Below, in pieces: positions 10,036-20,346 of a stretch of 49,857 nt of DNA. Every line of letters starts with the position of its first letter. Within the stretch, counting starts at the first letter, position 1. Location: contig NW_014577074.1 of the NCBI RefSeq assembly GCF_000485595.1, positions 1,191,732 through 1,241,588 on the forward strand. The letters are read 5' to 3'. A program made the translations under genes and the position numbers. This DNA is from Priapulus caudatus. Taxonomy: Eukaryota; Priapulida; Priapulimorpha; Priapulimorphida; Priapulidae. The notes below the pieces were generated by a model. It was not told where the DNA came from, searched no databases, and saw only the letters and a program-made list of their open reading frames with translations.

Positions 10036-13000
10036 ATGATGAGTGCTTTGGCCAGGCCGATTACGTTTGCAGTGATGCGTGCAATGAAAATAGCTGCTGC
10101 CACTTCAATTGCTCGAAGAAGTCTACGGCATCCAGAATGCCTGACCGTCTCGACAATTCTTCGAATGATGTCATCTTCAGTCCAGTCCCAGCAGAAGTCA
10201 TCAACCAAACTGGTAAACCAGTTTTATACAGTATTAATTGTCATAGAAAATCCCAGTAATAGTGACGCACGTTCATCTAAGATGGAATGCAGAATCATTG
10301 GAAAAACTTCCATATACATCACACATGATTGCATAATCATTCTGTGTAAAAAAGGTAAAAAATTATTACTTAAATATTCTACCTGATAGCATGGATTCAG
10401 TATTAAAACATAATTTGTTGTTAATGTAGATGACATTAGACTAAAACCTAAAATTTAGATTGGATGCAGTGCTGATTGAATAATATCTTGCAGCTAGATT
10501 GTAGCATGGATACAATTACACATTACATGACCTTTTAGTGCAGAGAAGATGTCACTTCTAGATAAAATCTGAGTGATACTATTATCTATAAGCATTGATA
10601 TTGTTTGGGTGTAGGTTCATCTGGAAGAGGATTCACAGTCATCACGGATCCGTAACATTGGAATCATGGCTCACATAGATGCTGGAAAAACTACGACTAC
10701 TGAGCGCATGCTGTACTACTCTGGATATACGAAGTTTATGGGTAATAATCAGACCTGCACGTATATGAGATCAAATCATGGTAACAGATAACGGAAGCGA
10801 GCACATATTTATTGCTGTTAAATTCAATTTTGGGAAACGTAGACATAAAAAAGTAAAAGCATGTATATCTATCTCTAAGGTGAAGTGGACCATGGTGACA
10901 CAGTGATGGACTACATGAGCCAGGAGAGACAGCGAGGAATAACAATCACCTCAGCTGCAATCACGCTATTCTGGAAAAAACACAGAGTCAATGTTATTGA
11001 CACACCAGGTGATTACAATTATAAAGTTTATGGCATGCATTTATGTCAAAAATCACCAAAATATTTTCAGTTGATGTGCCAGTATGTGTATTAAGATGGA
11101 CTACCTATATGCGTTTGCTGATATAAGTTTTTTTCAACACGATATGATATTTAATATTGAGAAATTTCACGTTTAAACATCACGTGTAAATCAGAGCAGC
11201 TGACCCTCAGCTATATTGCAATTTTGTTTGTAGACATATTTACTAATAAATCTATTATACAAATAGGCATATGTCAACATCCTAATGATTGCTTCGCTTT
11301 ACAACACTGCAGGTCATGTTGATTTTACGCTTGAAGTAGAGCGTTCTCTGAGGGTGCTGGATGGTGCTATAGCCATTTTGGATGGTTCAGCTGGTGTGGA
11401 AGCGCAAACTCTAACTGTCTGGAAACAGGCAAACAGGTATTGTGGGCAGAGGTAGAGTGCAGAGTGCAGAGCCCTAGGAAATTTATATGCAATGTACAGG
11501 CACACAATTTATCCCAATTGTTACCTATACTTGCCATATAAGTTGACCCCTTCTTTGAACTTGATAATACGTTCTTGAGATCCTTGACTGATGATATTTC
11601 GATACCAGTAGAGTAAAGATTCAATAATACTTTTATGAGATTAGCAATTATTAATGCAGCTCAGTCTCTTCGATCTTGTGTTTAAAGGTACGGAATACCC
11701 CGCATTATATTCCTGAACAAGATGGATAAGAATAATGCGGATGTTAATCCATGCCTTCAATCACTCAAGGACAAGCTAAACTGTGTTCCCATACAAACCC
11801 AACTTCCCATTGGGAAGGGTAAAAACTTCCAAGGTGTTGTTGATCTCGTCTCCATGGTAGCATATAAATGGGAAGCCGGGAGTTCAGACGATGGACAAAG
11901 CTACATGCAGAGAAATTTGATGCCAAAATCTGGAGAGCTATTTGATAACGCGTTGGACGCAAGGAACAAGATGGTGGAATGTATAGCTGATCTTGATGAT
12001 GGCATTGCAGAGCTATTACTTTCCCGCGAGGATGCGAACAAGATCAGTGCAGAAGAACTGGAGTCGGGAATGCGTAGGCTAACTCTTGCCAATAAAGGTT
12101 TTCTCGTCTTTCTAGGAAGTTCGTTCAAGAAGAAAGGTGTTCAGATGCTGCTGGACGCTGTTGTCAAGTATTTACCTTCTCCATTAGACAGAGACTACTC
12201 CTTTGCAAAGCATTATGAAGGAAACCTGTGTGCGCTTGCTTTTAAAATTGCCTACGACAAACAGAGAGGACTACTCTCATATGTCAGAGTATACTCTGGA
12301 TCCCTGGCGAGCAAAGCTGAGATCTACAACATGAACCGAGACTGCAGGGAACATGTGCAACGAGTTTACGAACCTTACGCCGACGACCTCAAGGAAGTGC
12401 CTGCGGTTGCCGAGGGAAACATCGCCGTGGTTACGGGCATGAAGCATACGGTAACAGGTGACACGCTCGTGACAAGTGCGGTCGTTGCCAAAGCGGCTCA
12501 CAGGAAGGCTCAGGTGAAAAACAAAGATGCCAGCTTGTCGTCGGTGCTGCCCGGCATGAACGTGCCCGATCCCGTGTTCTTTTGCACCATCGAGCCTGCA
12601 TCTCTCTCACACCAGAAGCCTCTCGAGGTTGCTCTCGAACATCTCCAGAAGGAGGACCCAAGCCTTCACGTAACGATCGATGCGGATACGGGCCAGACCG
12701 TCCTCTCGGGAATGGGCGAGCTCCATCTGGACATCATCATTGACAGGATAAAGACGGAGTACAAGGTCGACTGCGACCTCGGTCCGCTGCAGGTCGCGTA
12801 CCGGGAGACCGTCTTGACGGACGTGACGAAGACGCTGACGCTGGATCGCACTCTCGGCAATGTCCGACACCAGGTGTCGCTGACGCTGTCCTGCGTGCCG
12901 ATGCCGGACGCGGGCGTCGTCACGTCGGTCCGACTTGTAAACACCAAGGACAGCAACCTGGGAACGATCCGCAGGGATCACCTACAGGCGGTGGAGAGCG

Positions 13001-13786
13001 GCGCCGTGTCAGCATGCATGTACGGTCCAATGCTTGGGTTCAAGGTCGTAGATGTCGGCTTGAGGCTCCATGCCATCGAGGTTGGACGGGGAACCTCTGT
13101 AGCCATGATTGCGTCGTGTGCGTCCGAGTGTGCGTCTCAGGCCCTCCGTGAGGCTAATATGCAGGTAGGGTCAAGAGTTCATCATAAACAGATTTTATAA
13201 CTGTCATTGTGAGCTCTCGTTTGGATATTGCGTCGACAGTAAGCCAGAGTAAGCTCGTTTTTGAATACCTATCGTGCACTGAAAACGTTAGGGTGAGGCA
13301 GGGAATTATCCGAAAGCTTAGCGGAAAATCAATTTGCGTAATAGCGGAAAATAATTCGTGAAGGATGGTTAGGAGAATTGCACGACGAGACCATTTTCTG
13401 TGCACTCGGGGCAGGGTACATCGTTGAGATAAATAGCATATGGATGGTGATTTAGATAAACATTCGTCTCTCTGCTTCTCCTGCAGCTGATGGAGCCCGT
13501 GATGCTACTAGAGATCAGCGTCGAGGAGCGCCACCTACATGGAGTTATCGCCGACTTGTCGCGCCGGCGGAGTCACTTGTTGCAGATTGAGCCGCGTGCG
13601 AATTACCGCGTCGTGCACGCGAAGACGCCACTGTCGGAGCTGATGGGCTACTCGACGGCAATGCGCACTCTCACATCGGGAACCGGCAGCTTCTCGATCG
13701 AGCTCGATAGCTATCAGCCGATGACACACGACGAGGAGGGCAGGGTGTACGAGCGTGTGACAGGGTTCACGCGTCCCATCGGCTAG
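10036..13786 (+). CDS. GFM2: mitochondrial elongation factor G2 / ribosome-releasing factor 2
   Basis: Complete gene. My splicing gives six exons: 10036-10212, 10615-10741, 10880-11008, 11313-11436, 11688-13164 and 13487-13786. All introns are GT-AG and the phases agree, for 2,334 nt or 777 residues, close to the roughly 780 of vertebrate GFM2. The first 50 residues are rich in Arg and Ala with one acidic residue, fitting a mitochondrial import signal. The GTPase motifs follow in order: G1 AHIDAGKT (78-85), G2 RGITI (120-124), G3 DTPG (142-145) and G4 NKMD (196-199). Later comes the EF-G domain III signature SGMGELHLD, and the last exon carries domains IV-V with [10 protein letters not shown]. 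The family splits mitochondrial ribosomes together with recycling factor, using GTP. Start choice: two adjacent ATGs at 10036 and 10039; an in-frame ATG at 9979 lies before a possible splice acceptor and is less likely. Confidence 0.93.
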
Positions 13787-13994
13787 CTGGCTGTCCGTGC
13801 GTGTGTGCGTGCGTGCGTGCGTATGGTGACACAGAATGAACAGGGTGTGGGTGTACGAGCGTGTGACTGAGTTCACACGTCCCATCGGCTAGCTGGCTGT
13901 CCGTGCGTACTGGCGTGCGTATGGTGACACAGAATGAACAGGGCAGGATGTTCGAACGTGTGACAGGGTTCACGAGTCCCATATCAGCTAGTGG
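13739..13994 (+). repeat. tandem repeat made from the GFM2 stop-codon region
   Basis: Three units of about 100, 98 and 56 bp (13741-13840, 13841-13938, 13939-13994). The first contains the real last 13 codons and stop of GFM2; the second repeats them downstream as VYERVTEFTRPIG plus stop, and the third is a shorter, more decayed copy. Each of the first two ends with a GTGCGT-rich stretch and GGTGACACAGAATGAA. The extra copies fall in the 3' UTR. Confidence 0.85.
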
Positions 13995-14000
13995 TGTGTT

Positions 14001-14006
14001 AATAAA
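14001..14006 (+). terminator. poly(A) signal of GFM2
   Basis: AATAAA 215 bp after the GFM2 stop codon, just past the tandem-repeat tail. It is the first canonical signal downstream. Confidence 0.5.
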
Positions 14007-14300
14007 AAATTTGTGCAAACACATTTTTTCTTGTACGCATAATTAATTCATAATGGTACAGTACATGTAAACAGCTAGATGGGGCTACCCGGGAAAACGG
14101 GTAAATCTCCTATTAATGATTCTGAAAAAATCCCACCCGTTTTTCAAGAAAATGAGATTTTCGTCTTTGATATTCCAAGGACGTGACTTTGAAGAAACAT
14201 CTCTATGTTTAGCATTTTACACCAGTGATAAATTTGGGTAAAAATAGCCATCCTTAATAAGTAGGAATGTGGTTGTGTGCCCCAGAATGCCCCTCCTGTG

Positions 14301-14744
14301 GAGTGGCGTAGCCAGGATTTTTTAACAGGGGGGGCCGAAAACATCGAACTGCGCAAAATAGTGGATGACTTAATACTTTAATGGTTCCTCCGCCTCCCAC
14401 CTCTCAGCTCTGCAATCTTTGTTATGCGCGCCATGCAAAGAGGCGATATTTTTGTTCGTTGTTCTCTGCTCCCATGATAAGTAACTGCATGTTCTGTGGC
14501 GGATCCAGGATTGCAAGGAGGGGGGTGAAAAAGAGGCGGGGGGGGTATGGGGGTCCTCCCCCAGAAAATTTTGAAAATATAGATCGCAGGCGATGGTATT
14601 TGAGGCACTTTTGAGTACATGTACAGCCTTCATTCTGACTACGACAATTCTCTTTTTAGTGGAACAATTCTTTTTTTTAACTTTCGGATCAACAGGGGGC
14701 CATGCATGGCCCCCTTTGCCCCCCCCCCCCTAACTACGCCACTG
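14301..14744. mobile_element. non-autonomous hAT-like element with 8-bp target duplication
   Basis: 444 bp. Ends AGTGGCGTAG and CTACGCCACTG are inverted, and the element is flanked by CTCCTGTG at 14293-14300 and 14745-14752, the 8-bp duplication expected for hAT elements. The G/C-rich subterminal runs are typical. A second hAT-like end (GTGGCGGATCCAGGATTG, about 14498) and a GGGGG/CCCCC stretch inside suggest a nested older copy. No transposase. Confidence 0.75.
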
Positions 14745-14752
14745 CTCCTGTG

Positions 14753-15080
14753 GTAAACAGCAGACGTAAGAAGACCGCTAAACATGATAGTTATGTAATA
14801 AAGACAAATCAACTAAACAAATAGATTGCTAACAGAAATGTACAATTTCACACGAATAGTATATGAAATCGTTAACCACTGATGAACATCACTTTGCATA
14901 CTTTATTTTTTCCATCCAACTAATAGCCATGCATTGATCAAGTACAAACATGTACATCCAAATATGTACAAACCAAACATGTACATATGTACTTTTATTA
15001 CAATTTAATTCGTATAATGTCAAATTTTACCAAGAATATCTTTAGCATTCTGTTTTTCCAGAAAATCTATTCACATTTCC
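14753..15080. other. AT-rich non-coding stretch
   Basis: Repeated TACAAACATGTACAT-type segments at about 14940-14990; otherwise nothing seen. Confidence 0.3.
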
Positions 15081-15086
15081 TTTATT
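15081..15086 (-). terminator. poly(A) signal for the small membrane protein gene
   Basis: TTTATT on the plus strand, that is AATAAA on the minus strand, about 155 nt after the stop codon at 15240. Confidence 0.4.
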
Positions 15087-15239
15087 TCACCAATGTGTAA
15101 TGTTTTGGAAATATTTTTCAATGTTTTCTAACGTTAATTTATATATCTATATATTTGTTTAAATTACGTTGTTTTTTTAATTAAGCAACCATACGGCACA
15201 GATCAGTAGGCCTACTACTAGATGGACAATAGATCCAAA

Positions 15240-15434
15240 TCATTTTTCTCCCCTCAGAATTCTTTGTTTCGCGTCTTCATTCTGCTCGCCAATACTTTGT
15301 TTGAGTCTCTGGTGCCTCCTGAATACACTGTACTCTTTGCACCAGATAGCTGTCATCACCAGTGCACTGATACCGAGCGCTGCTACGACGCTCTTATTGT
15401 AACCAGCAAACCTGCCAGTGCTCTGAATAGGCAT
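15240..15434 (-). CDS. small single-pass membrane protein, 64 aa, unidentified
   Basis: ATG at 15434 (A at -3), stop TGA at 15240-15242. The protein has a short basic N-terminus (QSTGRFAGYNKS), one hydrophobic helix of about 18 residues (VVAALGISALVMTAIW, roughly 16-31), then a basic juxtamembrane stretch (FRRHQRLKQ) and a charged helix to the end (GEQNEDAKQRILRGEK). This layout is common among tiny mitochondrial inner-membrane assembly factors such as COX14, PET117 or mitoregulin, but I see no decisive match to any of them. Support for a real gene: a perfect CRE 61 bp upstream of the ATG, an AATAAA downstream, balanced composition in an AT-rich setting, and no intron needed. An in-frame TTG 12 bp further upstream is not needed as a start. 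Confidence 0.5.
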   Translation of the reverse strand: MPIQSTGRFAGYNKSVVAALGISALVMTAIWCKEYSVFRRHQRLKQSIGEQNEDAKQRILRGEK

Positions 15435-15494
15435 CGTCGAAACCAAAGAAAACTATACGCGCAGCAGTGCAACTTGTTGACGACTCGCGTGTGA

Positions 15495-15502
15495 TGACGT
15501 CA
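15495..15502. promoter_or_regulatory. CRE palindrome upstream of the small membrane protein gene
   Basis: TGACGTCA, the full cAMP-response/ATF site, 61 bp upstream of the minus-strand ATG at 15434. Sites at this distance are common in promoters of housekeeping and mitochondrial genes. It could also serve a divergent plus-strand transcript, for which I see no clear ORF. Confidence 0.45.
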
Positions 15503-15840
15503 CTTGTTATCTCGTGTAGCTGATGTTTACGTAGCTTATGTGACGATGGCACTGCTGAGTTGGTCGGATCATTCCTGGTCTATACGTGTGTCACGTATAT
15601 ATGTCTTCGCAGATGTCTTCGCTCCTAAAGTTTCTTCAAAGATCGAGGCTGAAAGTTCAATAGTTGGGTTATACGTATTACCAAGAGTAGATAATAACAC
15701 ATGTGTATACATATATGTACCTCGGGTACATATCTGTAGTACCTGATACGACAACGACCACTTCAGCTGTAGTATGCAGATACAATAATGTAACGTACTC
15801 AACCAGAGTAGGGTTACAAAGCCCTCTTGTGGGGTATTTA

Positions 15841-16720
15841 TTAGCTCATCTGACATAGTCAGATGCAGCTTGTAGAATCGCTTGATCGTCCGTCCGTCCG
15901 TGCGTCCGTCCGTCAACAGTTGGGCACAAATCTTAACCGCTCGACGTACGGTCACGATATTCGGGACGTGGGGGGGTAATCCGAAAACGAGTTCGGATGT
16001 CGAAGCTGGGGGTCAAAGGTCAAGAGCGTTGTAAATAAGGCGGAACATTCACTCCTTAACTAAGGTATAGGAGGAAATGCAGAATTGCGGCCACAAATCT
16101 AAACGGCTCGACCAGGCCTGGATCAGTCGGTGTATAGCATCATGTAGGAAAAGCCATCACTGTGCCGAAATTGGAGCGTCACAGGTCATAAGGTCAATGG
16201 GCACACGGCAGATTTTAGACATTTTCTGAGGACATGGTCTGACGAGCAATTGAAAAACTTTTTTGTTTTCAGCGGTTGACCTACCATTTTTATGGCTTTA
16301 TTGAAAGGACCATGAAATGTGCTTTCCACTGACGTGTGATGAAGAGTAAGTGTCTGATAACCTTGTGACCTCAAGAGGAGGGATTTAAACATGGAATTGT
16401 TAACTGTTACTGTGTTAGAAAGAATTTGACTGCTGGGTTTTCTAGTAGAATCTATACATGCCTGGATGTATGAGGCTACAATGTCACTGAGTGAAATTTC
16501 AAAAAAGCTAAATTTTGCTTGAAAGAAAGGGTTTATGCTCCTTAAATCGTATAATTTCTATGGCATTCTGTACTGTCAGTGCTGTTAATATGCCACTGCA
16601 GTGGCCACTGCCAAGCTGCACCCCTGGTGGGTGATAGTAAAATTGGTGGTAGTTTTTGCCTGCGTTAATTAGGCTACAGGTGGCAGCTCTCAGCTGGCAG
16701 CCTGTAGGTAGGGTCAAACA
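15841..16720 (+). mobile_element. family S repeat, copy 2
   Basis: Starts TTAGCTCATCTGACATAGTC and follows the 8242 copy block for block: GTCC microsatellite, CTCGACGTACGGTCACGATA, the GGTCAAAGGTCAAG motif, and GACATTTTCTGAGGACATGG. It runs into a region shared with 22370-22630 (CTGGATGTATGAGGCTA, GGCATTCTGTACTGTCAGT). The distal block seen near 9520 is missing, so it is truncated or diverged at the 3' end. Confidence 0.75.
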
Positions 16721-17024
16721 TGGGATTTGTTTCTCAAACGCTTTGGGAGTACCTGTGGTTGTGGAACGCTCCATGTTTACAGTTTGAAATTCCACACATA
16801 ACATCTTACTTGAACAATGCTTTACTTAGGAGATAAATGAGATTGAGTTATATATGAGATTCTGTAGTGTACACTTATGAAATAGTTTGGAATAAGTCAC
16901 TAGCACTCAAATAATTACCCAGGAGTGAGGCTGTGGATTTCCCAGACTTAATTTTCTCATCAAATTTTGGCACCAATATAGACGCAAATCAAACTGCATG
17001 CAGCGCCCTCTTTCGCACACTCAA
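16721..17024. other. non-coding stretch
   Basis: No gene or repeat recognised. Confidence 0.3.
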
Positions 17025-17150
17025 TATACTCTACTGTAGAAGGAGAATATACTCTATATACTCAATATACTCAATATACTCAATATACTCTACTCTCTAC
17101 TGTAGAATGAGCCTATGAGCGAGAGCGCCATCTGTCGTGGAGTTTGGACG
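17025..17150. repeat. short AATATACTC tandem repeat plus a dispersed repeat
   Basis: Irregular tandem copies of TCAATATAC and TCTATATAC at about 17025-17095. They are followed at about 17103-17147 by the reverse complement of the segment at 7386-7428 (CGCCATCTGTCGTGGAGT). Confidence 0.6.
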
Positions 17151-17839
17151 CAAATGTGTACGTTCTTGAGCTTATTCGGTCCACTAATCACTGGCCTACC
17201 TTGTTTTGTTTTTGTTTTAATAGGGTTAGGGTCACAATGCACCATAAAACATTAGTTTCAGGCACGCGATTTGTATCAACCAATGGGATTTGGGAGCCCG
17301 GAGTTATGCAGAATGCAGAAGGTTGCTGAAATGATGTGTACGCAACTGCGTATCTGCATATATCTGCGCCTAACAAAGGTGTCACTACGCACAACGTAAA
17401 TGTTACGTTTATAACCGTAGCAACAGACCTCAGATGAGCCCAGACGCTCTGTGGCTCTTGTTGTATAGTACATGATACAGTTCCTGGAATGTGATTTGAA
17501 CGTGAAATATACCGCGGCCAAGGTTAAAAGGACGGCCACAAGTTGTGCCCTGTAGACACACCGCCACCTTACTGTCCTTAGCCGCCGTAGCAAATCTGCG
17601 CCTTTACCAAGTTCAGGCTAAGGCGTTCAAGGTTACACCACAGCACAATTATTATTGTAATGAAAAGTCAAAATGCCAACAACTGTTTCTTTACACATCT
17701 GATTGTCTCTTTCGCTCTCAAACAAACGTGAAACAACGTTACGTTTACGTCCCACGTTACACAATCTTCCCGATAACTCCAGTCGCTGGAATTTCGCGGG
17801 ATATTACCAAAGACTGTATATAACTTTATACGGTCTTCG
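17151..17839. other. unassigned stretch
   Basis: No supported gene. ORFs up to about 105 codons occur on both strands but none shows a family pattern, and they overlap each other. Confidence 0.3.
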
Positions 17840-18200
17840 ATATTACAACCGATATTACCATGTCTCTATACTCGCCGCCTGTATAATACGTACGTGCAGT
17901 CGTCATACAGCGGCGATCAACAGACAGGCTAGACTGGCGCCATAGACGTCGACCACTCGGCGATCACACACTGACACAGTGGCGTGCGCGGTCGCGCACT
18001 GAGCACGCGTCAGAACACGGAGGAGGCAGATTACCGGTGACGTGCAACCTTCCCCGCCTACGCATGAATCGCATATGTGCGGATCGCATGTTCGGCGGCT
18101 GGCGTAATTCCTTAGCTGCACCTGAAGTGATATGTCGGCTGTGCGTTTAGTGCTGATCGTTCGGTTCGTTCCCACGTTTTAACGTGATTAGCGCTGTAAT
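17840..18200. promoter_or_regulatory. CpG-rich segment, possible promoter
   Basis: A local rise in G+C and CpG (for example GGCGTGCGCGGTCGCGCACTG, partly palindromic, about 17981-18001) against AT-rich surroundings. No adjacent coding exon could be tied to it, so promoter function is a guess. Confidence 0.2.
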
Positions 18201-18670
18201 CCGTCTGACTTGATCCGACAGGAGATCCTTTTAATGATCAGTCAGTAATAAATTATAGGATCCTACTTGGAACAATTCTACGTTGTTCAAATGAGGAGAG
18301 TGGTCTAGCTGTTTGGATTGGACGATATACATGCTGATTTGGTTGGTGAGTACGAATTCGATATATACAATTATTCATATGTGAATATATTCATGCGAAC
18401 AGCTACAGTGAAATACAAGTTATTGTTTAAGACTATATATAGGCTCGACATTAGATAAAGGTCGTAGGATGTCATGCAGTCATGAGTAATTAAGCTATAA
18501 TTTTGTAAATATATTTTTGGGGGTATATGTCGATCATGTCGCCTGGCACACGTACGTAGAGTATATATAATATACGTATATACGTAATTAAGCGTCATTG
18601 TGTATTGTGGTGTTAATTCCCTAATTAAACTTATCAAAATAAAAATTAATTACGCTTTCATGTATTGAAC

Positions 18671-18733
18671 TAGCTCTAGTACTATAGCCCGCGTTCGGCA
18701 GTTAATCGAACGCGGGCTATAGTACTAGAGCTA
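18671..18733. mobile_element. 63-bp hairpin MITE with perfect 9-bp target duplication (copy 1)
   Basis: The element is almost wholly an inverted repeat: TAGCTCTAGTACTATAGCCC and onward through GCGTTCG, a nine-base loop (GCAGTTAAT), then the exact reverse complement. It is flanked on both sides by GTATTGAAC (18662-18670 and 18734-18742). Nine-base duplications are characteristic of Mutator-like elements. Copies with the same ends lie at 23251 and 49153. Confidence 0.85.
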
Positions 18734-18779
18734 GTATTGAACCAGCTACCAGTACATACATATATCATCACTACATGTA

Positions 18780-19340
18780 CTTTGATTTATTTAGGCAATT
18801 ATCCATCATATACAATACATAGCATACTTTTATAATAAAATTTTGAATTCTTAAAATTGGATAATTATCAAGGATATATACACAAAAAGCATGACTAGCT
18901 TATTTACATTTTGGTCCTTGTTTTGCTATGCCTTGAATCTAACAATTACACTATACTATCACCATCAGCACTAACTATTGAAATATACGGATTTGTAGTT
19001 TTAATCGGTCATATAATGGTACATTCTCATAAGACGATACAAACTTTTCTTATGCCTAATTTCAACCGAATTCATTTAGCGAAAATCATACTCCTCTAGC
19101 TGCCTCTGTTTCTACATTTTCCATCAGCAATTTCTTAACACTATACTTAAAACTAGAATAAACAGAATTTGTCCTAACTTGCTGTTATAGAGAGTTCCAA
19201 GCTTCAATTGCAGTATAAGTAAAAAAGTTTTTTCCCACTGCTTCCCACCCTCGGTTTAAAAATAGACATCTCACCTTCCCTTGTATTGAAACTATGGACT
19301 TCTGACGTTAACATGAAACCTTCTGTCATATACTGTTTGC
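18780..19340 (-). mobile_element. 3' end of a non-LTR retrotransposon (LINE), degraded
   Basis: Read on the minus strand, about 19280 down to 19187 encodes a stretch ending GKNFFTYTAIEAWNSL. The FF...R/A..WNSLP pattern is that of the C-terminal end of reverse transcriptase ORFs in several LINE clades. The sequence then continues into an AT-rich tail that resembles 49270-49330 and 4210-4400. Stop codons interrupt it, so it is a relic. On the plus strand the shared marker is GAGAGTTCCAAGC (19188-19203, also at 49730). Confidence 0.55.
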
Positions 19341-19877
19341 AGAAGGTTTCATGTTAATGTATCACCCCCGCGTTTGGTTCAAGGATAGAGATGATGTCCA
19401 GATTGAGACCTATGTCATTTTCGTAAATGTGGGGGTAGCCTCTTTAAAATCGACAGGGGAGTTCTTGAAGCTGTTGTTTGTTCATTTTCACCGAGAAACA
19501 TTATGTGACTTTACAGGAAGTGTGGAAAAACCGCGTTTAAGCGACACTACTCGCCTGCTTCCGACTGTTTCTCACCATTGCTACGCGCGAGAATTTCCCG
19601 TGATGTTCCTGTGCTACGGCCCTCAAATGTATCTGCGTATTTGCGCGCGGCATTTACGCACTGATACTACTTGCTCTCCGCAGTAAATTACCTGGAAATC
19701 CGTTGATATTCGTCGCTTTTTCGGAAAGTCATAAATGAAATAAGAAACAGTCGGCCATTGCTGTTCACTGTTGTCTACTGCCCTCTCGCGGCCATGTGGT
19801 GATGTATGTGAATTCGCCCCCGCCCCCTCTTCCAGCTGCAGCTTGCTGCGCACATCAGTGTCGCTGGGCGCGCGTAA
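19341..19877. other. unassigned stretch
   Basis: A plus-strand open frame of 111 codons (19351-19686) has no recognisable family and no splice context. Short fragment GCAGAAGGTTTCATGTTAA at 19339 mirrors TTAACATGAAACCTTCTG at 19308, a local hairpin. Confidence 0.3.
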
Positions 19878-20265
19878 AGCCCGGCGCACACGTGAGTAAT
19901 TTTACTCAAGTAAAATGACGCATGAGTCAAAATACTCACGCGTAATATTTTCAGCGTTTGCCGCACACGTGAGTAAAATTACTCAAGGAATAAGTGGTAA
20001 TGCAGATCATGTGACTGCGCAGCCAATACTGGGCGCACAATGATTTAAACGCATGCACTGTGAGTACCACTGTTGAGTAAATTTACTCAGCGCGCGCGCA
20101 CACGTTGAGTAAAATTACGCATGAGTCAAAAATTATCAAACACATTTGATATTGAGTAAAATGACGCATGCGTCAAATTACTTAACGAAAATCCGCCGCA
20201 CACATGAGTAAAAAGACTCGTGCGTCATTTTACTTGAGTAAAGTTACTTACGTGTGCGCCGGGCT
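19878..20265. mobile_element. 388-bp inverted-repeat element rich in GAGTAA/TTACTC motifs
   Basis: Ends AGCCCGGCGCACACGTGAGT and, reversed, ACGTGTGCGCCGGGCT. The left flank is TAA and the right flank TAC, which fits a decayed 3-bp Harbinger target duplication. The interior repeats GAGTAAAATTACTCA, TGACGCATGAGTCAAAA and CCGCACACGTGAGTA many times in both orientations, so subterminal repeats fill the whole element. No coding frame. End type resembles the 41530 element (AGCCTGGGACAC). Confidence 0.65.
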
Positions 20266-20272
20266 TACGGGG

Positions 20273-20346
20273 TAGACTGGTACTCGCTCCCACCTCGATT
20301 ACTCATCGAGTAACTAAGCCATGAGGTGCGACCGGGTACCAGTCTA
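20273..20346. mobile_element. 74-bp foldback sequence with TAGACTGGTAC ends
   Basis: Imperfect hairpin with arms of about 24 bp: TAGACTGGTACTCG at the left and CGGGTACCAGTCTA at the right, with CACCTC/GAGGTG closer to the loop. It shares the terminal TAGACTGGT with the hairpin at 21716. No clear target duplication. Confidence 0.5.

Noticed and set aside
13487-13885. Minus-strand ORFs opposite the last GFM2 exon and its tandem repeat
   Set aside because: Shadow frames of a GC-rich coding exon; His/Thr/Arg repeats come from GTGC microsatellite.
15890-15915. GTCC repeats as a possible CRISPR array
   Set aside because: Simple four-base microsatellite inside a dispersed eukaryotic repeat; no spacer structure.
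19351-19686. 111-codon plus-strand ORF
   Set aside because: No recognisable motif and no flanking splice sites.
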